A stretch of 64,000 bases of DNA, taken from the NCBI RefSeq assembly GCF_019429525.1, contig NZ_JAHXZL010000014.1:97499-161498 (forward strand), in the 5' to 3' direction. Source of the DNA: Sphingomonas folli (GTDB taxonomy: Bacteria; Pseudomonadota; Alphaproteobacteria; Sphingomonadales; Sphingomonadaceae). Made by a program: the position numbers and the translations under genes. The notes below the pieces were generated by a model that had not been told where the DNA came from, did no database searches, and saw only the letters and a list, made by a program, of their open reading frames with translations. Positions 16,736 to 26,133 of the stretch are shown here, piece by piece; position 1 is the first letter of the stretch; each line of letters opens with the position of its first letter.

Positions 16736-17824
16736 TCATCGCGCGAACCGCCCCGGCGCGTAGCGCGCCGCGTCGATCGTTGACGGGGGCGTGTCACCGA
16801 GCAGCAGCGCGGCGCCGACCGCTGCCGCCGCCGGCGCGGTCTGGATGCCGAAGCCGCCCTGCCCCGCGAACCAGAAGAAGCCCGGCTCGGCGAAGCCGTA
16901 CACCGGCAGCCGGTCGGGCGCGAACGAGCGCAGCCCCGCCCAGCTGCGCTCGACGCGGCGCACGCGCCAGTCGACCGCCGCCTCGAAGCGGTCGATCGCC
17001 ACCGCCACGTCGAGCTCCTCCGCGGCGACGTCGTGCGGCACCACCGGATGCTCGTCGTGCGGGCTCAGCCACAGCCTGCCGCCCGCCTCGGGCTTGAAGT
17101 AGAAACCGCCGCCGGCGTGGATCACGAAGGGCGTCGTCGCGGGCACCGGCGGGTCGATGGCGAGCTGCGCGACGGTGCGGCGATACGGCCGGATGCCGAG
17201 CGGCCGCGCGCCCGCCAGCCCCGCGACCGGGTCGGCCCAGGCGCCCGCGGCGTCGACCAGCACCGCGGCGCGGACCGCGCGCCCGTCCGCCAGCGTGAGT
17301 CGCCAGCCGCCGCCGACGCGCTCGGCCGCGGCGAGCCGGGCCGCGGTCATCAGCGTCGCGCCCGCGCGCCGCGCCGCGCCGAGATAGTCGGCGTGGAGCC
17401 GCGCGACGTCGATATAGGCGCAGCTCGGCTCGCGCACGCCGAGCGACCAGTCGTCGCGCAGCCCCGGCACCAGCGGGCGCGGGTCGACCGCGGTGAGCGC
17501 GACGCTGCTCCCCGCGAACTCGGCGAGCAGAGCGTCGATCGCGCGCGCGTCCTCGGCGCGCCCGACATGGACCGCGCCGAGCGGGTCGAGGTAGCCGCCC
17601 GCGCGCAGCGCCGCCTCCGACCCGGTGGTGAGCGGCTGGATGAGCGGGCCGCCGTAGGTCTCCGACCAGAAAGCCGCGGAGCGGCCGGTGGCGTGATAGC
17701 CCGGCAGGTCCTCGCCCTCCAGCAGCAGCACGCGCGCGCGCTCGCCGATCGCCGCGGCGAGGCTCGCCCCCGCGATACCCGCGCCGACGACGGCGATGTC
17801 GGCGGTGAGCGCGGCGACGCTCAC
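16736..17824 (-). CDS. DAO-family FAD-dependent oxidoreductase
   Basis: A 362-residue flavoenzyme. It has the Rossmann motif VVGAGIAGASLA at the N-terminus, the second FAD-contact block YHATGRSAAFWSETYG, LVDAAGAWAD, and a C-terminal GLRSFAPDRLPVYG with GQGGFGIQTAPA. This is the pattern of D-amino-acid dehydrogenases, glycine oxidases and sarcosine oxidases. It probably oxidises a small amine or amino acid, but the substrate is not readable. The GTG start at 17824 overlaps the upstream hydrolase stop by four bases (GTGA), so the two genes are translationally coupled. Confidence 0.88.
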   Translation of the reverse strand: MSVAALTADIAVVGAGIAGASLAAAIGERARVLLLEGEDLPGYHATGRSAAFWSETYGGPLIQPLTTGSEAALRAGGYLDPLGAVHVGRAEDARAIDALLAEFAGSSVALTAVDPRPLVPGLRDDWSLGVREPSCAYIDVARLHADYLGAARRAGATLMTAARLAAAERVGGGWRLTLADGRAVRAAVLVDAAGAWADPVAGLAGARPLGIRPYRRTVAQLAIDPPVPATTPFVIHAGGGFYFKPEAGGRLWLSPHDEHPVVPHDVAAEELDVAVAIDRFEAAVDWRVRRVERSWAGLRSFAPDRLPVYGFAEPGFFWFAGQGGFGIQTAPAAAAVGAALLLGDTPPSTIDAARYAPGRFAR

Positions 17825-18756
17825 GCCGCCTGCTCGGCGAGGAAGGAGTCGATCGCGGCGAGCGCGCGGTCGCGCACCGCGTCGCGCTCGCGCAGCAGCT
17901 CGTGCGCCGCGCCGTCGCCGAAGCGCACCAGCGTGGCGCGCTTCAGCCGCCCTGCCACGCGCACGGCCGCGCGCGGGTCGACCAGCCGGTCGCCGTCCGC
18001 CACCAGCAGCAGCACCGGCACGTCGAGCCGTCCCAGCGCAGGGTCGCGCCGGAGCCGCGCGGTCGCGGCGAAGGCCTCGTCGAGCCACGCCCAGCTCGGC
18101 GGGCCGAGCCGCAGCGTCGGGTCCTGCTCGTACCACCAGGCCTCGTCGGCGTAGCGCGCCGCGTCGCCGGTGAGGAGCGTCTGGCGCTCGGCGAACCCCG
18201 GCCGCTCGCTCTTCCACGCCGCGCGCGCGGGGTCGCCCAGCCGCCGCATCAGGCGCGCGACCCGGCCGCCCAGCCAGGCGCCGACCGGCGAGGCCAGCCC
18301 GAGCATCGGCGCCACCAGCACCGCCGCGCGCGGCCGCACCGCGCCGTCGAGCAGGGCGCGCAGCGCGAGATAGCCCCCCATGGAGTGGCCGACGATCACG
18401 TGCGGCCCGGGCATCGCCGCGACCCAGTCGCGCCACTGCTCGGCGAGATCGCTCAGCCACGGCGCGAAATCGTCGCTATGGCCGACCTGCGCGTCGGCGC
18501 ACAGCCGCCCCGAGCCCCCCTGCCCGCGCCAGTCGAACGCCGCGACACTCCACCCCGCGGCATGCCAGTGCGCGAACGACTCGAGATATTTCTCGAACAC
18601 GTCGGCGCGCCCGGTCTGGAACAGGATCGTGCCGCGCCCGCCGCCCGGCCACTCGAGGCGGCGCAGCGGCCAGCCGTCCGCCGCGGGCGCGGTGGCGACT
18701 CGCGCCGCGGCGGGGATCAGGCGGCGGTTCACGGGGTCCAGCATCATCCCGATCAT
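17821..18756 (-). CDS. Alpha/beta hydrolase (monoglyceride lipase / lysophospholipase-like)
   Basis: A 311-residue serine hydrolase of the Hydrolase_4 type. It shows FDWRGQGGSGR (oxyanion region), the nucleophile elbow VGHSMGGYLALRA, LLVADGDRLVDP (acid) and GAAHELLRERD (His). No signal peptide is seen, so it acts in the cytoplasm or at the inner face of the membrane. It is co-transcribed with the downstream flavoenzyme gene. The start at ATG 18756 leaves only 40 bp to the divergent cpaA gene, so their promoters must overlap. Confidence 0.9.
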   Translation of the reverse strand: MIGMMLDPVNRRLIPAAARVATAPAADGWPLRRLEWPGGGRGTILFQTGRADVFEKYLESFAHWHAAGWSVAAFDWRGQGGSGRLCADAQVGHSDDFAPWLSDLAEQWRDWVAAMPGPHVIVGHSMGGYLALRALLDGAVRPRAAVLVAPMLGLASPVGAWLGGRVARLMRRLGDPARAAWKSERPGFAERQTLLTGDAARYADEAWWYEQDPTLRLGPPSWAWLDEAFAATARLRRDPALGRLDVPVLLLVADGDRLVDPRAAVRVAGRLKRATLVRFGDGAAHELLRERDAVRDRALAAIDSFLAEQAA

Positions 18757-18796
18757 GGTTACGGTTTCTCAAACCCTGTCGTCTAGCACCGCCGAT

Positions 18797-19273
18797 ATGG
18801 GTCATTCTCTCCTCGCCTGGCTGCTCCCCGCGATCATGGGGGCGCTGCTCGTCTCTGCCGGCGTCGAGGACGCGCGCACGCGCGAGATCGCCAACTGGAA
18901 GAACGCGGCGATCGCGCTGCTCGCGCCGGTATGGTGGTGTGCGATCGGCCTGTCGCCCTGGCCCGAGATGGCGCTGCAGCTCGGCGTCGCGCTCGCGGTG
19001 TTCGCGCTGTTCGTCGGCGCCTTCGCGATCGGGCAGATGGGCGGCGGCGACGTCAAGCTGATCGGCGCGCTGGCATTGTGGCTGCCGCCGATGCGCCTGC
19101 TCGACACGCTGCTGGTGATGTCGGTGCTGGGCGGCGTGCTCACGCTCCTCTTCGTGATCGAGCGGCGCTGGAAGCCGAGCGAGGCCGCGGTCGAGGTGCC
19201 CTACGGCGTCGCCATCGCGGTGGCCGGGCTGATCACGTTAGCCGAACCGCTTCTTAACCAATTCCGCCCATAA
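18797..19273 (+). CDS. cpaA: Prepilin peptidase CpaA (A24 family)
   Basis: A 158-residue polytopic membrane aspartyl protease that processes Flp pilin precursors. The two catalytic aspartates are Asp25 in VEDARTREIANWKN and Asp85 in GGGDVKLIGA. It is a short form without the N-terminal methylase domain, as is normal for Tad systems. It opens the pilus operon, but no flp pilin gene is present next to it. ATG 18797 was chosen because the hydrophobic first helix follows directly. Confidence 0.92.
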   Translation: MGHSLLAWLLPAIMGALLVSAGVEDARTREIANWKNAAIALLAPVWWCAIGLSPWPEMALQLGVALAVFALFVGAFAIGQMGGGDVKLIGALALWLPPMRLLDTLLVMSVLGGVLTLLFVIERRWKPSEAAVEVPYGVAIAVAGLITLAEPLLNQFRP

Positions 19274-19322
19274 TTTACGTCAAGTTGGCGCCGGCTGGCG
19301 CACTCAGAGGATGCTCTCCCCG

Positions 19323-20351
19323 ATGGACAGTCGCAAGCTCATCATGCTGGTCGGCGCGCTGGTGGTCGCGGTGGTGACCGCGGTCGCCGCGCGGACGCTG
19401 GTCGCCGGCGCCGCGGCGCCCGAGGCGGCCGCGGTCGCCGCGCCGGCCGCGCCCGTGGTCGACGGCCCCGAGGTGCTGGTCGCCACCCGCTCCCTGCCCG
19501 TCGGCACCATCCTCGATGCCACCGCGCTGAAGTTCCAGCCCTGGCCCAAGGAGCTGGTCGAGAACGCCTATTTCCAAAAGGACCAGACCGATCTGGCCAA
19601 GCTGATCGGCACCGTCGTGCGGCTGCCGGTCACCGCAGGCCAGCCGGTGACGCAGGGCCAGCTGGTCAAGCCCGGCGACCGCGGCTTCCTCGCCGCCGCG
19701 CTGGGCGCGGGCATGCGCGCGGTCACCGTGCCCGTGTCGGCACAGACCTCGGTCGCGGGCTTCGTCTTCCCGGGCGACCATATCGACCTGATCCTCACCC
19801 AGTCGGTCGACGGCGGCGGCGACGGTCCCCCGCTCAAGGCGAGCGAGACGGTGATCCGCAACCTGCGCGTGCTCGCCACCGACCAGCGCACCGGCGACCA
19901 GAAGGACGAGCACGGCAACACGATCGTCCAGACCTTCTCGAACGTCACGGTCGAAGCCACCCCCAAGATCGCCGAGCAGATCGCGGTGGCCCAGACGATC
20001 GGCACGCTGTCGCTCTCGCTGCGCTCGATCGCGGACAATGCCTCGGAGCTGGACCAGGCGATCGCCTCGGGCGCGATCAGCCCCGGCGACGCCAAGGACC
20101 CCAAGGCCGAGGAGGCGATGCTCAGCCGCCTCGCCAACACGCCGCAGGCGGGCGACAGCACCTATGCCGTCGGCGCCGACGTGTCGCGCTTCCAGCGTCG
20201 CACCATGCCCGCCAAGTCGACCGCGCCCGCCGGACCGGTCGTTCCGGGCGCCCCTGTCGTCGCCGGCGTCGCGCCGACGCCCGCCACGCCGATGGTGCGG
20301 ATCGCGCGCGGCAACAACGTCACCGAAGTCTCCGTCGCAGGGAAGAACTGA
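19323..20351 (+). CDS. cpaB: Flp pilus assembly protein CpaB (RcpC)
   Basis: A 342-residue periplasmic protein with an N-terminal membrane anchor (KLIMLVGALVVAVVTAV), an SAF domain (EVLVATRSLPVGTIL, PVTAGQPVTQGQLV) and the CpaB/RcpC domain with FVFPGDHIDLILTQ. A Pro/Ala-rich tail ends the protein. It stabilises the CpaC secretin and links it to the inner-membrane machine. GAGG sits 12 bases before ATG 19323. ATG 19311 directly abuts the GAGG and is the poorer start. cpaC begins one base after its stop. Confidence 0.92.
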   Translation: MDSRKLIMLVGALVVAVVTAVAARTLVAGAAAPEAAAVAAPAAPVVDGPEVLVATRSLPVGTILDATALKFQPWPKELVENAYFQKDQTDLAKLIGTVVRLPVTAGQPVTQGQLVKPGDRGFLAAALGAGMRAVTVPVSAQTSVAGFVFPGDHIDLILTQSVDGGGDGPPLKASETVIRNLRVLATDQRTGDQKDEHGNTIVQTFSNVTVEATPKIAEQIAVAQTIGTLSLSLRSIADNASELDQAIASGAISPGDAKDPKAEEAMLSRLANTPQAGDSTYAVGADVSRFQRRTMPAKSTAPAGPVVPGAPVVAGVAPTPATPMVRIARGNNVTEVSVAGKN

Positions 20352-20352
20352 G

Positions 20353-22098
20353 ATGCGCCTCCACTCCCTCCTCGCGCGCGGCGTCGCGCTGGCCGCGCTG
20401 GCCGGTGTCGCGCTGCCCCCGGCGGGTGCCGCCCCCGCGACCCGCCGCAACGCCGCCGCCCCGGCGACCGCCCGCACCGCGCGGACCGGCCTGCCGCCGG
20501 TCGGCGTCACCAAGCCGACGATCGAGAAGTGGTTCTCGATCGGCGAGGGCGAGCTGATCACGCTGCCCTCGACCGTCAGCGAGGTGTGGACCTCCAACCC
20601 CGAGACGGCCGACGTCTATGTTGCCAACCCGCGCCAGATCCACCTGTTCGGCAAGGCATCCGGCGAGTCGACCGTGTTCGCCACCGATCGCAGCGGCGCG
20701 GTGGTCTTCGCGGCGAGCGTGCACGTCGCGCAGAACTCGACCTCGATCGACCGCATGATGAAGGCGGCGATGCCGGGCGCGGACATCCACGTCACCCAGG
20801 TCGGCCAGATCGCGGTGCTCAACGGCACCGTCGACTCACCCGCGGACGCCGAGCAGGCGCAGCGGCTGGTTGTGTCGCTGCTCAACCCCGGGGTCGACGC
20901 CAGTGCCGACAATGCCGTGCTCAAGGTCGGCGTGGTCAACCGTCTGCGCACCGCGACGCCGCTGCAGGTCAACCTGCAGGTCAAGTTCGCCGAGGTGAGC
21001 CGCTCGTTCCTCAAGAATATCGGCAACAATTTCATCAACCGCGACAACAGCGGCGGTTTTACCTTCGTCGGCCAGTCGGGTCGCAACCCGGGCACCATCG
21101 CCGACCTGGACACGTCCAAGCTGCCGACGCTCGACGCCTCCTCGCTCTACGGTCTGCCGGCCGGCTCGATCTCGCTCCCGTTCGACCCGGTCAAGCGCCA
21201 GTTCGTCACGGGCGGCACGCAGTTCACCACGACCAAGGACAATAGCGGCACGCGCACGACGCTCGGCCTCGCCGGCCGGCTGCTCGGCATGGACGTGCTG
21301 TCCGCGATCGACCTCGGCGAGACGATGGGCCAGGTGACGACGCTCGCCAACCCGAACCTCACCGCGCTGTCGGGCGAGACGGGCACCTTCCTCGCCGGCG
21401 GCGAGATCCCGATCCCGGTCAGCCAGGCGCTCGGCACCACCACGATCGAGTACAAGCAGTTCGGCGTCAGCCTCGCCTACACGCCGACGGTGATGTCCGA
21501 CGGCCGCATCTCGCTGCGCGTCCGCCCCGAGGTGTCCCAGCTCGACTATGCCAACGCGGTCACGGTGGGCAGCGGGCGCGTGCCGGCGCTCACCACGCGC
21601 CGCGCCGAGACGACGGTGGAGCTCGGCTCGGGCCAGAGCTTCATGATCGCCGGGCTGATGCAGAACACGCACAACAACACGTACGACAAGACGCCCGGCG
21701 TCGCCGACCTCCCGGTGATCGGCGCGCTGTTCAAGTCGAACGGCTTCCAGCGCAACGAGACCGAGCTGGTGATCGTGATCACGCCCTATCTGGTGAAGCC
21801 GGTCAACGGCAACGACATCAAGCTGCCGACCGACAGCTATCGCGCGCCGAGCGACCTCGAGCGGATCTTCGTCGGCTCGCTGGAGGGCGGCAACCGCGCC
21901 GCCGACCGTCCTAAGCCGGTGATGCAGACCCCGGCGCCGTCGGCGGCGCCGGCGGTGGGCGCGGTCGCGCCCGCCCCGGTCGCCCCGGCCCCAGCCCCTG
22001 CCGCGCCGGCCCCGGCCGAGGCGCCCACCGACCGCAAGGCGGTCAAGCCGTCGAACCGCAAGGCCGCGGCGCCCGCGCCCGGCTTCTCGATCAACTGA
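20353..22098 (+). CDS. cpaC: Tad pilus secretin CpaC (RcpA)
   Basis: A 581-residue outer-membrane secretin. A signal peptide (PPAGAA) is followed by a pilus-type N-domain (residues about 55-125, with LPSTVSEVWTSNPETADV), a BON-like segment and a secretin domain carrying GQVTTLANPNLTALSGETG and TTVELGSGQSFMIAGL. It forms the gated channel through which the Flp pilus leaves the cell. The last 70 residues are a Pro/Ala-rich tail ending in a short basic motif, longer than usual for the family. It is encoded between cpaB and cpaD with minimal spacing. Confidence 0.94.
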   Translation: MRLHSLLARGVALAALAGVALPPAGAAPATRRNAAAPATARTARTGLPPVGVTKPTIEKWFSIGEGELITLPSTVSEVWTSNPETADVYVANPRQIHLFGKASGESTVFATDRSGAVVFAASVHVAQNSTSIDRMMKAAMPGADIHVTQVGQIAVLNGTVDSPADAEQAQRLVVSLLNPGVDASADNAVLKVGVVNRLRTATPLQVNLQVKFAEVSRSFLKNIGNNFINRDNSGGFTFVGQSGRNPGTIADLDTSKLPTLDASSLYGLPAGSISLPFDPVKRQFVTGGTQFTTTKDNSGTRTTLGLAGRLLGMDVLSAIDLGETMGQVTTLANPNLTALSGETGTFLAGGEIPIPVSQALGTTTIEYKQFGVSLAYTPTVMSDGRISLRVRPEVSQLDYANAVTVGSGRVPALTTRRAETTVELGSGQSFMIAGLMQNTHNNTYDKTPGVADLPVIGALFKSNGFQRNETELVIVITPYLVKPVNGNDIKLPTDSYRAPSDLERIFVGSLEGGNRAADRPKPVMQTPAPSAAPAVGAVAPAPVAPAPAPAAPAPAEAPTDRKAVKPSNRKAAAPAPGFSIN

Positions 22099-22109
22099 GG
22101 TCACAGACG

Positions 22110-22742
22110 ATGCCCAACCGCCCGCTCCTCCTCGCCGCGCTCGCGCTGACGGTGCCGCTCACCGGCTGCAACAGCTATCGCGGCGTCGAGTCGATCCACC
22201 AGCCGGTGGTGTCGCGCAGCGACTATGCGCTCGACGTCCAGACCACCCCCGACGGTCTCGCCCCCGGCGAGCCGCAGCGGCTGCGCGGCTGGCTCGACGC
22301 GCTGCACCTCGCTTATGGTGACACCGTCGCGCTCGATCAGGGCGACAGCGAGAGCGCCGGCGCGCGCGCCGACGTCGCCGCGATCACCGGCCGCTACGGG
22401 CTGCGGCTCGCCGAGGCGGCGCCGATCGTGGGCGCCGCGATCGCGCCGGGTACCGCCCGCGTGACGGTGAGCCGGACGACCGCCGCGGTGACCAGCTGCA
22501 CCGCGCAGAGCAATCGCGGCCTCTTCAACTTCGACGAGCATACCAGCGGCGACTACGGCTGCGCGGTCAACGGCAACCTCGCCGCGATGGTGGCGAACCC
22601 GACCGACCTCGTGCGCGGCGTCGCGAGCGACGGCAACTATGACAGTGCGACCGGCGTCAAGGCCGTCGCGGCGCGCCGCCGCGCCGCCCTCACCGGGGGC
22701 GGTGGCGCCGCGGTGAAATCCGAGTCGACGGGAGGCAAGTGA
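22110..22742 (+). CDS. cpaD: Pilus assembly lipoprotein CpaD
   Basis: A 210-residue lipoprotein with a type II signal peptide; the lipobox LTGC puts the acylated Cys at residue 20. The body shows CpaD landmarks: YRGVESIHQPVVSRSDYALDV, the conserved YGCAVNGNLAAMVANPTDLV and a final AVAARRRAALTGG. It is thought to help pilot or anchor the CpaC secretin. Its stop and the cpaE start are separated by one base. Confidence 0.9.
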   Translation: MPNRPLLLAALALTVPLTGCNSYRGVESIHQPVVSRSDYALDVQTTPDGLAPGEPQRLRGWLDALHLAYGDTVALDQGDSESAGARADVAAITGRYGLRLAEAAPIVGAAIAPGTARVTVSRTTAAVTSCTAQSNRGLFNFDEHTSGDYGCAVNGNLAAMVANPTDLVRGVASDGNYDSATGVKAVAARRRAALTGGGGAAVKSESTGGK

Positions 22743-22743
22743 G

Positions 22744-24021
22744 ATGAACGCACCCTGGAAACCCGGCGTCGCCGGCAGCCGCGCGCCCTTCCTCGCCTTC
22801 GCCTGCGACGACGGCTCGGTCGAGGCGCTGCGCCCGATCGCGGCCGAGCTCGGCTGGCCGACCGAGAACGTCTACAAGGGCGGCCTGCGCAACGCGGTGC
22901 AGACGCTGTCGGTGACGTCGAGCCCGCACGTGCTGTTCGTCGACCTCGCCGAGTCGAGCGACCCGCTGGGCGACATCAACGGCCTCGCCGAGGTGTGCGA
23001 GCCGGGCACGATCGTGATCGCGGCGGGCCAGGTCAACGACGTGCGGCTGTACCGCGACCTGCTCGCCAGCGGGATCCAGGACTATCTGCTCAAGCCGCTC
23101 CATCCCGACGCGGTGCGCGACGCGCTCGGCCAGGCCCAGGCGATGCTCAACGCGCCCAAGCCGGTCGAGGCGTCGCTCGATCGCCCGCACTGCTCGGTGG
23201 CGGTGATCGGCAGCCGCGGCGGCGCGGGCGCCTCCACCATCGCCACCTCGCTGGCGTGGCTGATGAGCGAGCGCGGCCAGCGCGCCGCCGCTCTGCTCGA
23301 CCTCGACGTGCATTTCGGCACGGGCGCGCTCGCGCTCGACCTCGAGCCCGGCCGCGGCCTCACCGACGCGATCGAGAATCCGAGCCGCATCGACGGGCTG
23401 TTCATCGAGCGCGCGATGGTGCGCGCGTCGGACAAGCTGTCGGTGCTGTCGGCCGAGGCGCCGATCAGCGCGCCGGTGATCACCGATGGCGCGGCCTTCT
23501 ACCAGCTGCAGGAGGAGATGCGCGCCGCCTTCGAGGCGACCGTGATCGACCTGCCGCGGTCGATGCTGGTGCAGCACCCGCACCTGCTCGCCGACGTCAA
23601 CGCCGCGGTGCTGGTGACCGAGCTGACGCTCGCCTCGGCGCGCGACTCGATCCGGCTGCTATCCTACCTGCGCAGCAACGCGCCGCAGGTGCAGGTCACC
23701 GTGCTGGCCAACCGCGTCCACGCCGGCGCGCAGCCGGAGATCTCGCGCAAGGACTTCGAGGGCTCGATCGAGCGCAAGATCGACCTGATCGTGCCGTTCG
23801 ACCAGAAGCTGGCGGCGCAGGCGGCCAAGCTGGGCAAGCCGCTCGCCGAGGCGGGCAAGGCGAGCAAGACGATCGCGCCGCTCACCGAGCTGGCCGACCA
23901 GCTGCTGCGCAGCGCCGACGACGGCGAGATGCCCGCCGGCAAGTCGCGCGGCGGCTCACTGCTGTCGAAGTTCGCCGACCTCAAGGGGCTGATCCCCAAG
24001 AAGCCGGCCAAGGCGAAGTGA
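22744..24021 (+). CDS. cpaE: Pilus localisation ATPase CpaE (MinD/ParA-like)
   Basis: A 425-residue cytoplasmic protein with an N-terminal receiver-like domain (residues about 15-135; VLFVDLAES and YLLKPLHPDAV) that lacks an obvious phosphorylation pocket. It is followed by a MinD/ParA ATPase with the deviant Walker A GSRGGAGASTIA at 156-167, LLDLDVHFGTGAL and VIDLPRS. CpaE positions the pilus machine at the pole in Caulobacter. The C-terminal tail is Lys-rich. The next gene is tadB, with just 28 bp between, so the usual cpaF ATPase gene is absent from this position. Confidence 0.93.
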   Translation: MNAPWKPGVAGSRAPFLAFACDDGSVEALRPIAAELGWPTENVYKGGLRNAVQTLSVTSSPHVLFVDLAESSDPLGDINGLAEVCEPGTIVIAAGQVNDVRLYRDLLASGIQDYLLKPLHPDAVRDALGQAQAMLNAPKPVEASLDRPHCSVAVIGSRGGAGASTIATSLAWLMSERGQRAAALLDLDVHFGTGALALDLEPGRGLTDAIENPSRIDGLFIERAMVRASDKLSVLSAEAPISAPVITDGAAFYQLQEEMRAAFEATVIDLPRSMLVQHPHLLADVNAAVLVTELTLASARDSIRLLSYLRSNAPQVQVTVLANRVHAGAQPEISRKDFEGSIERKIDLIVPFDQKLAAQAAKLGKPLAEAGKASKTIAPLTELADQLLRSADDGEMPAGKSRGGSLLSKFADLKGLIPKKPAKAK

Positions 24022-24049
24022 CCGCCCGCCCGATCGCCCCGGAGCCGCC

Positions 24050-25024
24050 ATGCCGATCCTGCCGCTGATCCTGCTCTTCGCCGGCGCCGCGCTGACGCTG
24101 CTGCTGCTCGTCACCGCGCTCGCCGGACCGTCGACGAGCAAGGCGACGACGCGCCGCCTCGCCGCGCTGCGCGAGCGCCACACCGCCTCGCCGACCAACG
24201 CGATCGAGGCGCAGATGCGCCGCATCACCGGCAAGAGCGCGACCCGCGCCGACCTCGCGGCGATGCGGCTGCTGCCCAACGTGGCGCAGCTGCAGAAGCG
24301 GCTGTCGATGACGGGCAAGAGCTGGACGGTCGGCCATTACGGCGGCGCCACGGTGGGAGTCGCGCTGGTCGTCGCGCTGCTGCTGCTGCTCAAGGGCATG
24401 CCGCTGCTGCTGGCGCTGTTCCTCGGCGTCGGTCTCGGCGGGCTGGTGCCGCATCTCGCGGTCGGCTTCCTGATCAAGCGCCGCATCGCCGCCTTCACCG
24501 CCAAATTCCCCGACGCGATCGAGCTGCTGGTGCGCGGCCTGCGCTCGGGCCTGCCGATCTCGGAGACGATGCAGGTGGTCGGCGCCGAGGTGCCCGGCCC
24601 CGTCGGCGACGAGTTCCGCTCGGTCTCCGACAAGATGAAGATCGGCCGCTCGATGGACGTCGCACTGCAGGAGACCGCCGACCGGCTCGGCACGCCCGAG
24701 TTCCAGTTCTTCGTCATCACCATCGCGATCCAGCGCGAGACCGGCGGCAACCTCGCCGAGACGCTGCAGAACCTCGCCACGGTGCTGCGCCAGCGCGGCC
24801 AGATGAAGCTGAAGATCAAGGCGATGTCGTCCGAGTCCAAGGCCTCGGCCTATATCGTCGGATCGCTGCCCTTCATCGTCTTCGGCGTGATCTACACGAT
24901 CAACGCGCCGTACATGCTGAACTTCTTCGCCGACCCGCGGCTGATGGTGGCGGGCGGCGGCGGGCTGATCTGGATGGGGATCGGCGCCTTCATCATGGCC
25001 AAGATGGTGAGCTTCGAGATCTGA
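24050..25024 (+). CDS. tadB: Tad inner-membrane platform protein TadB
   Basis: A 324-residue integral membrane protein with a T2SSF domain. An N-terminal helix, a cytoplasmic segment, paired helices (VGVALVVALLLLLKG), then FPDAIELLVRGLRSGLPISETM, the typical second amphipathic block, and a C-terminal helix pair are visible. It forms the base of the Flp pilus with TadC and is driven by a CpaF/TadA ATPase that is not encoded here. The TadB stop is followed by one base and the tadC ATG, so expression is coupled. Confidence 0.92.
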   Translation: MPILPLILLFAGAALTLLLLVTALAGPSTSKATTRRLAALRERHTASPTNAIEAQMRRITGKSATRADLAAMRLLPNVAQLQKRLSMTGKSWTVGHYGGATVGVALVVALLLLLKGMPLLLALFLGVGLGGLVPHLAVGFLIKRRIAAFTAKFPDAIELLVRGLRSGLPISETMQVVGAEVPGPVGDEFRSVSDKMKIGRSMDVALQETADRLGTPEFQFFVITIAIQRETGGNLAETLQNLATVLRQRGQMKLKIKAMSSESKASAYIVGSLPFIVFGVIYTINAPYMLNFFADPRLMVAGGGGLIWMGIGAFIMAKMVSFEI

Positions 25025-25025
25025 C

Positions 25026-26021
25026 ATGGAACCTGCGCACGCCACCTTCCTCGGCATCGACGTGGTCTGGGCCGCGACCTTGCTCTCCGGCATCGCCGCC
25101 GCGGCGGTGTTCGTCGCGATCTACGCCGCGCTCGGCGTGCGCGACCCGATGAGCAAGCGCGTCCGCGCGCTCAACGATCGGCGCGAGCAGCTCAAGGCGG
25201 GCATCACCGCCTCCACCAGCAAGCGCCGCGCCAAGCTGGTGCAGAAGAACGAGACCGCCGACCGGCTGCGCGCCTTCCTGTCGTCGCTCCGCGTGCTCCA
25301 GGACGAGCAGCTCAAGGTCGCGCAGCACAAGTTGATGCAGGCCGGCATCCGCAAGAAGGAATGGGCGGTCGCGGTGATCTTCGGCCGCCTGGTGCTGCCG
25401 ATCGTCTTCGGCGGGCTGATGATCGTCTACGTCTACCTGCTCGACTCCTTCCCCGACTGGAGCCCGCTCAAGCGCTACGGCCTGGTCGCCTCGACCCTGG
25501 TGCTCGCCTACAAGGCCCCCGACCTGTTCCTGAAGAACAAGATCAACAAGCGCAGCGACGCGATCCGCAAGGGGCTGCCCGACGCGCTCGACCTGCTGGT
25601 GATCTGCGCCGAGGCGGGCCTGACCGTCGACGCCGCCTTCCACCGCGTCTCGCGCGAGCTCGGCAAGGCCTATCCCGAGCTGGGCGAGGAGTTCGCGCTC
25701 ACCGCGATCGAGCTGGGCTTCCTCACCGATCGCCGCCAGGCGTTCGAGAATCTGGCGATGCGGGTCGACCTCGACGCGGTGCGCGGCGTGGTGACGACGA
25801 TGATCCAGACCGAGAAATACGGCACCCCGTTGGCGAGCGCGCTGCGCGTGCTCTCGGCCGAGTTCCGCAACGAGCGGATGATGCGCGCCGAGGAGAAAGC
25901 CGCGCGCCTGCCCGCGATCATGACGGTGCCGCTGATCCTCTTCATCCTGCCGGTGCTGTTCGTCGTGATCCTCGGGCCGGCGGCCTGCTCGCTCAACGAC
26001 TCCTTCATCAACGCCAAGTGA
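25026..26021 (+). CDS. tadC: Tad inner-membrane platform protein TadC
   Basis: A 331-residue partner of TadB, with an N-terminal helix, a positively charged cytoplasmic segment, and a T2SSF domain with LPDALDLLVICAEAGLTVDAAFHRVSREL followed by helices ending VPLILFILPVLFVVILGPA. No tadD, tadE or tadF genes follow; the last 112 bp before the next gene look non-coding. It therefore ends the recognisable pilus operon. Confidence 0.92.
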   Translation: MEPAHATFLGIDVVWAATLLSGIAAAAVFVAIYAALGVRDPMSKRVRALNDRREQLKAGITASTSKRRAKLVQKNETADRLRAFLSSLRVLQDEQLKVAQHKLMQAGIRKKEWAVAVIFGRLVLPIVFGGLMIVYVYLLDSFPDWSPLKRYGLVASTLVLAYKAPDLFLKNKINKRSDAIRKGLPDALDLLVICAEAGLTVDAAFHRVSRELGKAYPELGEEFALTAIELGFLTDRRQAFENLAMRVDLDAVRGVVTTMIQTEKYGTPLASALRVLSAEFRNERMMRAEEKAARLPAIMTVPLILFILPVLFVVILGPAACSLNDSFINAK

Positions 26022-26133
26022 TCCGGCGCGGTGTTCGGGCGCGGTTCGTCGCGCCGGAACACCGCGTCGACGCCGGTCGTTGCTATGACGTTATGGAGGC
26101 GCCGAGGGCGTCTCTGGCGGCAGGGAGGATGCC

